Shown: positions 13,450-21,500 of the stretch, in pieces
Layout of the letters: each line of letters opens with the position of its first letter
Position numbering within the stretch: the first letter of the stretch is position 1
Virus record (IMG/VR): IMGVR_UViG_3300037175_000036
Span: 1-23,354 of that record
Strand: one strand, 5' to 3'
Length of the DNA stretch: 23,354 bases
From: a virus
The notes under the pieces: generated by a model
Told to the model about the DNA's origin: nothing
The model's database searches: none
The model's input: only the letters and a program-made list of their open reading frames with translations
Position numbers and translations under genes: made by a program

Positions 13450-14207
13450 GCCGCCTTGCTGGTGTAGGCGTCGAGGTTTGAAAGAATCCCTTCAGCCGGT
13501 TTGCCGTACTTCATCTGGCGCACCGTGGCACGCTGAAGCACAGAGACGTATTTCAAACGGTCTTTCAACTCGGCTGGAATTCGCGCCTCCATGAGTTGGA
13601 TTGTCGTTTCAAACAGTCCCGGCGTCATGGGCTTTTCGGTCTCTGCTGGCGCTGGCGGAGTCACTGACGCTTCGTAATGGTCCGGGATGTCTGGCTGGCC
13701 TTCGTAGTTGTCCGATGGCGCGGGAAGTTCCTTTTTCACAGGCTCGACATCAACGATTGGCTTTGCCTTGTGATCGAGTTCGGCGGCGGCTTCTTTGATG
13801 GCTTTGGCCGTCAGTTTTCCTCCGTTATTTTTGGCTGCTTTAGCCGCCACTTTTGCGCGTTTTTCAGGATCCGTTTTTGCCAGCTCATTTAGTGCGTTTT
13901 CGGAAGCACCTTCAATTACTTCAATGTTTATAGGGTCGGAGTCGTGTGACACGTTTGTCACATTTTTTAATTCCTTGGCCGTTTCCGCTGCCGCCATGTA
14001 CCGGTATGCTTGGCGTATACTCACCCCGCGAGACTCGGTATATTCCTCAAACGTTGCGAATTTAGCGCGGTAGAGTTTTGCATCACGCACTTTCATTAAA
14101 GCATCCCCAACCTCCATGAATGTCTTCGCACCGGCGACGATTATCGCATCAAGCTTCGTGAACTGGTTGGTTTCTTTCGTGGTGAGTGTTTCGATTGTAT
14201 TTGTCAT
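13446..14207 (-). CDS. ParB/DUF3102-like DNA-binding protein
   Basis: A 253-residue protein with the pattern of a widespread phage and plasmid group. An N-terminal helix pair (FTKLDAIIVAGAKTFMEVGD) is followed by ALMKVRDAKLYRAKFATFEE, then a helix-turn-helix YTESRGVSIRQAYRYMAAAE at about 58-77. The middle is helical and alanine/lysine-rich (RAKVAAKAAKNNGGKLTAKA), followed by a proline-rich linker and a C-terminal helical segment (KYVSVLQRATVRQMKYGKPA). Proteins like this are thought to bind DNA, by analogy with ParB, but no role is proven. The ATG at 14207 has AAAGG four bases upstream, and a promoter lies at 14353-14326. The start region is duplicated 0.9 kb downstream. Its stop overlaps the methyltransferase remnant as ATGA. 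Confidence 0.65.
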   Translation of the reverse strand: MTNTIETLTTKETNQFTKLDAIIVAGAKTFMEVGDALMKVRDAKLYRAKFATFEEYTESRGVSIRQAYRYMAAAETAKELKNVTNVSHDSDPINIEVIEGASENALNELAKTDPEKRAKVAAKAAKNNGGKLTAKAIKEAAAELDHKAKPIVDVEPVKKELPAPSDNYEGQPDIPDHYEASVTPPAPAETEKPMTPGLFETTIQLMEARIPAELKDRLKYVSVLQRATVRQMKYGKPAEGILSNLDAYTSKAA

Positions 14208-14291
14208 ATTGCCTTTAAACTCTCAGGTCTGCCGGTTGGCTGTTCAACTGCGATGAAGAACGGAGGCTTGGTGTCGCTTCACCAATCGGCA
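14186..14291. repeat. 106-bp direct repeat, copy B
   Basis: Second copy of the sequence at 13272-13376, identical except for one extra T. It contains the start codon, ribosome binding site and first codons of the ParB-like gene plus its upstream leader, and begins just downstream of the promoter at 14353-14326. The two copies flank about 810 bases, so recombination between them would delete the ParB-like gene and the methyltransferase fragment. Confidence 0.9.
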
Positions 14292-14316
14292 GAACAGAGA
14301 ACTCATTTTTCTTCAT
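14215..14316 (-). CDS. Possible 33-codon leader peptide
   Basis: An ATG at 14316 opens MKKNEFSVLPIGEATPSLRS and continues for 33 codons to a stop 8 bases before the ParB-like start codon. It lies at the predicted 5' end of the transcript from the promoter at 14353-14326. Residues 10-33 come from direct repeat copy B and are the same as the tail of the methyltransferase fragment at 13300-13449. No family or function is recognised, and it may not be translated. Confidence 0.25.
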   Translation of the reverse strand: MKKNEFSVLPIGEATPSLRSSSQLNSQPADLRV

Positions 14317-14325
14317 CGCGTGCTT

Positions 14326-14353
14326 AATCTACCAGCTTTTACACATCTGTCAA
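14326..14353 (-). promoter_or_regulatory. Sigma70-like promoter of the ParB-like gene
   Basis: On the minus strand a perfect -35 TTGACA (14353-14348) is followed after 16 bases by TAGATT (14331-14326), four of six -10 bases. Transcription would start near 14319, about 110 bases before the ParB-like start codon. The leader would consist mostly of direct repeat copy B. Confidence 0.5.
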
Positions 14354-14377
14354 ACCATGCTCATTTTGTCCCACTGG

Positions 14378-14479
14378 TTAATGTTTCTCCCGGTCACACC
14401 AAATCATGCCAACAAGTATACAGCATACAATAAAGGCGATTATCACGAGGTTGTGTGTTAATGGAGTCATAGGGATCAT
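14378..14479 (-). CDS. 33-residue single-pass membrane peptide
   Basis: The ATG at 14479 overlaps the stop of the helicase-methyltransferase gene as ATGA. The peptide begins MIPMTPLTHN, has one hydrophobic segment of about 19 residues (LVIIAFIVCCILVGMIW), and ends with charged CDREKH. That is the shape of a small inner-membrane protein with a short cytoplasmic tail. I do not recognise the family. Phage membrane micro-proteins often act on host envelope functions or lysis, but nothing here shows which. Confidence 0.5.
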   Translation of the reverse strand: MIPMTPLTHNLVIIAFIVCCILVGMIWCDREKH

Positions 14480-17205
14480 TCTTCGTTAAATTCGCTTAAG
14501 TCGCTGGATACTTTTGAGATGATTGATGACTTAATTTTGTTTTTCTCAACTTTCGTTAATTTAACCGGTGGCAATATCGGATCTGGCGCAATCGCTGGGG
14601 CCATGTCGAATAACGTCGGCATGTTCCGCTCACGTTCAGCCTGCTCGCAGTACCCGACGCCGCAGCGCCAATATTCGGTTGCCAGTTCCACTCCCCATCC
14701 GATGCGGCCGAGTAGCTGCGCGCAATACGGCACTGTAAATATTCCAGCGAACGGATCAAACACTATTTCACCTGGGTTTGAATACCTGGTAATGAGACGA
14801 TTGACAATATCGAGCTGCAGCGGGCACACATGCTTGTCCTCTTTTTGCTTTTCCTGATTCGAATTCAACGTCCGCATCCTGGTGATGTCGTCCCAGATAC
14901 CTGGGTGATTTGAGATTGGAGAGAATAACATCCAACTTGATGGCAAATATCCATTATCCTCAAGCGCGGCGGCGATCTCAACGTGTTCCTTCCATGAATA
15001 TTGATGGTTGTGGCAATAATCAAGCCATAGCCGACGTACGGCGCTCATGTTCATTCCTTGGATTATGTCCGGGTCCGGCAGCCGGTTTCCGTCTGATTTC
15101 CAGAATCCCGAAGCATCTACTTGCCAGTGTGCGCGCTTGTAAATGCTCTTGTCCTTAGTCACCGGCAGGTCTGCATAAGCATTGGAAAGGTCGCTGTGCG
15201 GCTTCCGGAATAGTAGGACGTATTCGGGCATACCGACCCCCATCTTAGTCGAATCTTTCGCGTTCTCTGACCAGCCGAGCCGGTATGTTTGCGCGTTCTC
15301 ACGCACAACGTCCGTGTCAATCGTGATCCGTCCAAGAAAGAAAAATCCGTGTTTTTCAAAACAGTCGGCTGTTTTGTCGCTGAATCTGTCCACGGTCGGC
15401 ACTCCCGTCCCATGCTGGGCGCCGAAGCGGATGCGGTCCTTGACGTGGATGCAAGCAAGTCTGCCTGGCTTTAAAACGCGCAGTAGATTCGGTATCAAAT
15501 AATCCAATTGACTAAAGAATGCCTGATTGTCGATATTGTTCCCCAAGTCGGAGTGGTTCGGACTATATTCATATTGTGTGCCGAACGGAATTGAACTCAC
15601 AATCAAATCGACGCAGCTATCTTCCCAGTTTCCGCTTTCTCCAGGTATTGGATTGCCTTGTTCATCAAATTGTGATTGTTGTGCCAGATGATTTGAGCCT
15701 TTGTCATGCCAGGAATTGTGCGTGATGTTGTGCCCAAAGTCAACAGTCTTCATTAGTTCAACAATAGCATCATTATTGATCGCCCGGAAGGTTTTGCTTT
15801 TTACTTCGATGCGCTTGCATCCGGTCTTTCTCACGATTTGCATAGTTTTTAAGTCAAGTTTGTATTCTTTAAGGAGCGCCGACATTTTGGAAACCAGTTC
15901 GTTGTGCTGTTGCCACTTAGTTTTGAGTGATGATACAACCGCATCTTCAGACTCTGTGAATATGATGTAAATATCCACTATGAACTTCTGTTGGAAACGC
16001 AGAATCCGGTGGACGGCCTGAATGAAATCATTAAACTTGTAACTACTCCCTAAAAATATTGCGCGGTGACAATGCTTTTGGAGATTACACCCGGAGCCTG
16101 AGAGTTGCGGCTTCGTTCCAAGGACAGGGAATCCGTTGTCTGAAAAGTCTACGATGATGTCTTCGCGCTTCTCTAAATCTTGAGTCCCATAAATTACCTG
16201 CACTCCCGGAATAACTTTTTGAATCACCCGGCGCTCGGCTTCTATGTCGTGCCATAAAATGAAATTGTCTCCTGGGTTGGCTTCGATTATTTCCTTAGCT
16301 TTGGCGATTCGGCTAATGATGGTTGACCTCTTTACCTCAGCTAAGTCTGCCAATCCTGCCGACTTGTCCAAAAATAATTGATGTTGCCCCCAGCTATCCA
16401 CCATCGTCCATGCCTTTTTATGATCTACAGGTACCCTCTCCCAATGAACGCGCAACCCTGGCATGTCGTATCCGTCATCGGAATATCCCAAGTCTGACGG
16501 CTTTTGCAGAAAGCAGGACCATGAAGCCAGCCAGTCCCAAAACTCACCTTCCATGCTCGGCATCAAAGTCAGGTTTCCAGCCTTCTGGCTGTCCCGTTGG
16601 AAGAATCGCGTCAGCGCCTGGCCGGTATCCATCACTCCAAGAAAACCTCCGTAGTGGATTAGTTCCTTGTGCCGGTTCGGTGACGGCGTTGCCGTGAACA
16701 CAAAACGATAATCAATCGCCGTGAACATTTTCAGGAAACTTTGATAGGTCTTACTTCCGAAGCTGCGTAAAACGCTGGCCTCGTCAAGCCCGATGCCGGT
16801 GAACTTTTCTTTCGTGACGTTTATTCCGCCGTCGCGCACGCGCTCATAATTCGTGATGATGATCTGCGTTGTGCAAGCTTCCACCTCGGCATCGGTTCGG
16901 CAATAAGTCATGGCAACACCCATCGCCGGCCCCTGGATTCGTGTAAATTCTTGGCGTACACCAAGCGGGGCAATGATAAGGTACTTCCGAGGATCATGTT
17001 CACATATCCATTTTGCAACCTGAAGGTGAATTCGTGTCTTTCCAAGACCGAAAGCGGCAAAGCAGGCCCGGCGCCCACCGCGAGCCATCCACATGGCAAT
17101 GTCGATCTGGTGCGATTTAAGGCACGGATGCGGCGGGGTAGCTGGCACGAACCCGTTAAGCTGAGCAAGTGGTTTTTTGGACTGGATAAATTCGTCGTAG
17201 GTCAT
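14476..17205 (-). CDS. Helicase-DNA methyltransferase fusion
   Basis: A 909-residue two-domain protein. The frame opens at 17229, but the ATG at 17205 has GGGAGGGA just upstream and an ATGA overlap with the previous stop, so it is the start. Residues ~1-430 are an SF2/SNF2-type helicase: P-loop FGLGKTR (52-58), DEA motif (141-143), TATP (171-174), a C-terminal lobe with SGSGCNL, and motif VI QAVHRILR (396-403). Residues ~530-870 are a beta-class amino-methyltransferase (N6-adenine or N4-cytosine): motif IV SSIPFG (537-542) comes before motif I FDPFAG (816-821) and GWGVEL (836-841), the circularly permuted order. Motif IV is SIPF instead of the usual [DNS]PP[YF]. The fusion could move along DNA while methylating it, or have lost one activity. 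Confidence 0.8.
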   Translation of the reverse strand: MTYDEFIQSKKPLAQLNGFVPATPPHPCLKSHQIDIAMWMARGGRRACFAAFGLGKTRIHLQVAKWICEHDPRKYLIIAPLGVRQEFTRIQGPAMGVAMTYCRTDAEVEACTTQIIITNYERVRDGGINVTKEKFTGIGLDEASVLRSFGSKTYQSFLKMFTAIDYRFVFTATPSPNRHKELIHYGGFLGVMDTGQALTRFFQRDSQKAGNLTLMPSMEGEFWDWLASWSCFLQKPSDLGYSDDGYDMPGLRVHWERVPVDHKKAWTMVDSWGQHQLFLDKSAGLADLAEVKRSTIISRIAKAKEIIEANPGDNFILWHDIEAERRVIQKVIPGVQVIYGTQDLEKREDIIVDFSDNGFPVLGTKPQLSGSGCNLQKHCHRAIFLGSSYKFNDFIQAVHRILRFQQKFIVDIYIIFTESEDAVVSSLKTKWQQHNELVSKMSALLKEYKLDLKTMQIVRKTGCKRIEVKSKTFRAINNDAIVELMKTVDFGHNITHNSWHDKGSNHLAQQSQFDEQGNPIPGESGNWEDSCVDLIVSSIPFGTQYEYSPNHSDLGNNIDNQAFFSQLDYLIPNLLRVLKPGRLACIHVKDRIRFGAQHGTGVPTVDRFSDKTADCFEKHGFFFLGRITIDTDVVRENAQTYRLGWSENAKDSTKMGVGMPEYVLLFRKPHSDLSNAYADLPVTKDKSIYKRAHWQVDASGFWKSDGNRLPDPDIIQGMNMSAVRRLWLDYCHNHQYSWKEHVEIAAALEDNGYLPSSWMLFSPISNHPGIWDDITRMRTLNSNQEKQKEDKHVCPLQLDIVNRLITRYSNPGEIVFDPFAGIFTVPYCAQLLGRIGWGVELATEYWRCGVGYCEQAERERNMPTLFDMAPAIAPDPILPPVKLTKVEKNKIKSSIISKVSSDLSEFNEE

Positions 17206-17549
17206 AATTCCCTCCCGCATTCGATGCATTTAATTTTTACCGGCGTTGTGCGGGTGGCGTATTCTGTGATTGGGGTGCATTTGTGCACTTCCTTCGGCAG
17301 TTCCTTAGTCCAGGTTGGTGCGGTGGACTTAATCGCGTTAATACCCTCTGCAATGGTTTTGTAAGGAGCAACCAGTTCAAGTAGCATGGCGTCTCCCCGC
17401 TCATGGCACTCGATTGTGGCTTGCAGATGATCGGTGGCCTCGGCAATGGCACTATGTATCGCCACCGTAATTTGCATTCTGTCAGTGTTTATATATCTGT
17501 CCGCCCACTTCTCCGCGATCTCCTCAATTTTTTCGGTTGTTTTGCTCAT
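17202..17549 (-). CDS. Small protein with C-terminal CxxC, paralogue of its neighbour
   Basis: A 115-residue protein. The N-terminal ~45 residues (TEKIEEIAEKWADRYINTDR, then a helix with AIHSAIAEATDHL) resemble those of the 99-residue gene directly upstream (EIKKIADKWAAHSRGV, ESIKGAISES), so the two are probably paralogues. The middle is helical. The end, KIKCIECGREL, has one CxxC pair plus an earlier Cys, possibly half a zinc site. Its stop overlaps the helicase-methyltransferase start. Function unknown. Confidence 0.6.
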   Translation of the reverse strand: MSKTTEKIEEIAEKWADRYINTDRMQITVAIHSAIAEATDHLQATIECHERGDAMLLELVAPYKTIAEGINAIKSTAPTWTKELPKEVHKCTPITEYATRTTPVKIKCIECGREL

Positions 17550-17553
17550 AGTG

Positions 17554-17853
17554 TTATGGTGATTTATGGTGATTTATTTGACCACCGCAACATGGGCAGA
17601 ATTTCGCGCCGTTATCTTTTGGGTCGCCGTATGGAAAAATCCAAGTCTGACCGCATCCGGTTTTGAAAACGTTATCATCAAAGTCTCGATCCCATTCGCA
17701 TGTGGTTGGCGTAATTGATTCAGAGATGGCTCCTTTTATAGATTCTGAAATTCTGGCTAAATCAGTCATTTCAACCCCGGCCATCGCGCACACTCCACGA
17801 GAGTGCGCCGCCCACTTATCCGCGATCTTCTTAATTTCTTGTTGTGATTTCAT
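17554..17853 (-). CDS. Small protein with C-terminal zinc-ribbon-like end
   Basis: A 99-residue protein. The N-terminus (EIKKIADKWAAHSRG) and a helix (LARISESIKGAISESI) match the neighbouring 115-residue protein. The C-terminal half has cysteines in TTCEWDRDF, TGCGQTW and FCPCCGGQI, a likely zinc-ribbon fold. It sits in a run of small genes between the two helicases and its stop precedes the next start by 4 bases. The family is unnamed to me. The gap and stop region contains a tandem ATGGTGATTT duplication. Confidence 0.6.
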   Translation of the reverse strand: MKSQQEIKKIADKWAAHSRGVCAMAGVEMTDLARISESIKGAISESITPTTCEWDRDFDDNVFKTGCGQTWIFPYGDPKDNGAKFCPCCGGQINHHKSP

Positions 17854-17859
17854 AGTTTT

Positions 17860-18069
17860 TCATACCTCGCCTTTCTCGTGCAACATCATTCCAATTTCCG
17901 CCAGCCTTGGTATGGGTTTGTATTTCACCAACTCTGGCCCTAGTAAATCCGACCAGTCCGCCATCGTCGCTTCAACTGCCTCCATTATGATTAGCGTGTG
18001 CTCAATCTGGCCGTCGTTTGGATCATAGATAGCCCATCCTTTTCCGTCCAACCAGAGGATAAATTTCAT
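17860..18069 (-). CDS. Small hypothetical protein
   Basis: A 69-residue acidic protein. It begins MKFILWLDGKGWAIYDPNDG, a beta-hairpin-like opening, and continues with a helix (IIMEAVEATMADWSDLL). Translation is coupled by an ATGA overlap to the upstream gene, and GAGAGGGT lies ahead of the ATG as a good ribosome binding site. Family unknown. Confidence 0.6.
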   Translation of the reverse strand: MKFILWLDGKGWAIYDPNDGQIEHTLIIMEAVEATMADWSDLLGPELVKYKPIPRLAEIGMMLHEKGEV

Positions 18070-18338
18070 TTCACCCTCTCTTTCAGCTGGGCGTCTTTGT
18101 TAATTAATACCATGGCGATCGTAATAGCTTCAAACAACCGCATCCCCCGCGTGTAGCTCGGCTCGTTCCGTTTCTTCGCGTTCGGATGTAACCACCCATG
18201 CACAATGTTCCGGTGAACCGGTTCACCCATAAGCTTCCCAAACTCGGCCACGATCTTGGCTTCCATCCCTTTGTTTTTTTGGATCTCTTTGATTAACGGT
18301 TTTATCCGCTCATCGTAATTTGGTATTGTATTCTTCAT
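18066..18338 (-). CDS. Small basic protein, possible helix-turn-helix
   Basis: A 90-residue basic protein. The stretch MEAKIVAEFGKLMGEPVHRN followed by IVHGWLHPNAKKRNEPSYTR looks like a Cro-type helix-turn-helix, with HGWLHP at the end of the recognition helix. It is followed by a helix, MRLFEAITIAMVLI. A role as a small regulator is inferred. The ATG at 18338 is preceded by GAAATTT and overlaps the end of an upstream 56-codon frame by 29 bases. Confidence 0.5.
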   Translation of the reverse strand: MKNTIPNYDERIKPLIKEIQKNKGMEAKIVAEFGKLMGEPVHRNIVHGWLHPNAKKRNEPSYTRGMRLFEAITIAMVLINKDAQLKERVK

Positions 18339-18480
18339 AAATTTCTGTAGTCGTTGTGACTTTTAAGATTCTCATCTGGCTGCAACGATCCACGCTTTTC
18401 CAACGTTTGATTGTTTTACGAGCTACTTTTAGGGTTGAACATTCATTCGACCCTTCCAACACATGTACTTGCCGTACCAT
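18310..18480 (-). CDS. 56-codon small protein, possibly the 3' part of a frameshifted gene
   Basis: This frame begins MVRQVHVLEGSNECS and continues LKVARKTIKRWKSVDRCSQM, then RILKVTTTTEIYEEYNTKLR. The second half is compact, basic and protein-like, but the first ~15 residues are not. The frame upstream (18509-18429) starts in perfect ATGA coupling and reads like the N-terminus of the same kind of small protein. A -1 shift near 18440 would join them into one protein of about 66 residues. No slippery heptamer is visible, so a mutation or sequencing error is as likely as programmed frameshifting. Confidence 0.4.
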   Translation of the reverse strand: MVRQVHVLEGSNECSTLKVARKTIKRWKSVDRCSQMRILKVTTTTEIYEEYNTKLR

Positions 18481-18509
18481 TGTGGGATATAGGTGATTTT
18501 AGTTTTCAT
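18429..18509 (-). CDS. 26-codon micro-gene coupled to the SNF2 helicase gene
   Basis: This frame encodes MKTKITYIPQWYGKYMCWKG plus six more residues, starting by ATGA overlap with the helicase stop. The aromatic-rich beginning looks like a real small-protein N-terminus, but the frame ends early. It is probably the 5' part of a gene whose continuation is in the overlapping -1 frame (18480-18310). Alternatively it is a genuine short peptide. Confidence 0.4.
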   Translation of the reverse strand: MKTKITYIPQWYGKYMCWKGRMNVQP

Positions 18510-21500
18510 TCATTGATTCCGCATTGTTTGAGAGTTTCCGGGTTTAGCTGGCGCTGATATTTGATACACAGTTTTTTCCCAAGCGCAGCGCATTTAGGCG
18601 TCAAGCTTTCCATCGCAGCTAACGATTGTCCAATCCTCGCGTCAAATTTATTGAATCCTTGAGAGTCGATCATCTTGGCACCGTCGCAATTCATCGCCAA
18701 TGACCGTAGAGCAGCGTGAATAGACTGACGCATCTCCCGCGTCATTGTCACCGCGTCCCGCTCTAATTCCGTGCGCGTGGCCAGCTTCTCTGTCTTGGGC
18801 AATAACGTGACTTCCGCTTCTATCTCGGCGCGTTCGCTGTCCAACGATTTCTCCAATATTTCTTCCTTGCGAATCCAAGTCTGGATCATGTGCGCGTCAA
18901 TCGTTCCCGGCAGGATGTAGTATTTTACCGTTACGTTGTCCTTTTGGCCGATCCGATGACAGTTGTGCGCCGTTGCAAATCCTGTGGTAAAAGATTCATC
19001 GCCTTCGACCGTGATGTCATATACCCGCACTTTGTCACAATAGGTTTCTACGGAACGGACTGGCCGGTAAATAAAATCATCGTCCTGATCGTTCAGCCGC
19101 GTGCTGGCAGGATTTCCAAATTTGGTATAACCACCAATCCAGTGATATCCGCTTGTTTCGCTACCTCGCCGCATAGTTGGTATGAAACCAGCGCGAATAG
19201 CCAGCAAGCACGCTTGGTAGCAAAGTGTCTGGCTACAGCTTACCCATTCCACTTGCCGGTTGCGTTGATACCCATCCCCGTCCGTGTATCCGCGCAGAAA
19301 AATAGCGGCTTGGTCAGGCGGGAGATTCATAATCTCCGATGGAAGAGAGAAGTTTTCTGAACCAATCCCAAACCAGCCTTGGAACCATTTAGCAAGCTCT
19401 CCAGAATAGGCGCGCATCTCAATTCCTTTGCCCCCTTCCTTCCTATAGATGGTGGATTTGATACCCAATGCAAGCAGCTTTTTAGATATTCGGATTAACA
19501 CGTTTTCCTCTTTTTCGTGACCACTGAACGATACAAAATATCCCTTACCCGGCTTCATTGAGCTGAAGCCTTCAGCAGCATACCACCCGAACAAGTAAAG
19601 CCAGTCATCATCAATTTTTATTTCATCCGGAAGCCTGACGTAGTGCGGGCTGGTCTGACGCGGTTTCGGTGGACGATTTCCAGACTCTATCAATGCCCGA
19701 TAATGTACTCGACACAGCCCACGACCCTCTACAGGATTCCCACAGTGGCACTTTTGTTTTGAACGCGGAACCAATTGCGAATCATACATTCTCCATTCTT
19801 TTTTGAACGTGACACTTTCAAGCCTGCACCATGCTTTTATTTTTGGGAATGCCATTGAATCAGTTGGCAATATGCTGTGCGCCTCAATCCATTCCGTTTT
19901 GTCGCCGCGCTTTACCATAAGCCTATGATCGTGAGTGCATTCAATTGAATCGTTCCATCCGACGTAATGAATTTTTGTCATGCATCCCCGATGCTCGTGA
20001 CTCCATGCGTCTGTGACCTTTCGGTAATTACCGGAGTGCGTCAAAACTACGTCGCCAATCTTGATGTTCTGGATAGTGGTTAATGCCATGCTGCCATGAT
20101 AAACAGAGTTAAGACACCAAACAAGAGTATTTTTGACAAAACATCGATCCGAGCACTGAGCCATTTTGCTGGCCGTCCAATCGTTTTCAAAAAATATGAC
20201 GTTAGAACTTGCCGTTAAAGTTATGCCTTCGCCTGTCGCGCGAATTGATCCGAAGAATAATCTGCAACTTGGATCGTTCTGAAACTGTTGAACAAATTTA
20301 TCACGGTCGAGTTGTGGCGTGTCCCCCGTCACCAAAACACTTTCATTTGGAAAGGAAGCATGAGCCATTCTCAGACAATCCGTGTGATGCGCGAATACCA
20401 CAATCTTGGATACTTCTTCCAGTTCCTCTTTTAGCATCTCAATCATTGCTGGTGTCTTTGCAAGCGCCGTGGCGTGGCGCACCTTAGCGATCTCCGTAAA
20501 TATCAACGCTGTCTTGTTGCGCAGCGCCGACACAGCGTTTTTAAATGCGTCTTGATCTTCGCTTGCCTTTGCAAGTTCAAGTGTCACCTCGGCATCCTCA
20601 AGCTCAGGTTGATTCTGTTTCCAAGCGCGTTGCTCCTGGTTAATGACGTGCTCAAGTCCTTCCGTTTCCATCTCAACAACAATCCGTTGTTTTGGTGGTA
20701 GCTCACTAAGCACGTCACATTTCAATCGGCGGATAAGACATGTCCCGCGCAACACCCTTCCCAATTCTTCGGAATTTGTTGCACCATCGGCTTGCCATCC
20801 ATAGCCGTTTGAGCATGCGCCACAGTACCTTTTCTCGAAAGCTGATTTGCTGCTAAATAATGTCGGAGCGATGTAGCTAACGATTGGCCAAAGCTCGGCC
20901 GGTTTATTCTCAAATGGTGTCCCGCTCAAGAACAACTTCCTAACCGCCGGAATTCCGCTGCTCGGCAACATTCCTTTCGCTGATTCTTTGCGAGTTGGTT
21001 TGTACCCGACAATCGCTTTTGTCTGGCGTGCTTTCGCTGATTTTGCGCGATGACATTCATCGACGATAAGCAAGTCCCAATAATTTGTAGATGCTATCGG
21101 AAATTTATGCACCACGTTATAATGGATAATTACGATGTCAGTCTTCGGAAAGAAATTAGCATTCGCGTGACCGATGCTCATTTTCCGAATCAGCCATTTT
21201 CGTAATTCACGTTCCCAATTGGCTTTCAAAGTCATTGGGCAAATCAGTAACACCCTGCTAATTTCTGGTATCGAATTTATTACCCCGATGGCCTGAATAG
21301 ACTTTCCGGTTCCCATTTCATCACCAAGTAAAACACCGTTATTCTTGAATGCCCGCAAGATATAATTCACTCCTGCTTTTTGAAACGGACGAAACTCGCA
21401 ACCATCAGGACAAGGTATTTCGATGTCGGCATCAAGTGATCGGCTCAGTTCAATTCGTTCATTGCGTTCCTGGATAATCTCTGGCGCAAGCTTCTGCCAC

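Noticed and set aside
12933-13481. 182-codon plus-strand frame across the methyltransferase, endonuclease and repeat
   Set aside because: It crosses several minus-strand genes and the repeat junction, and the translation has no recognisable motif.
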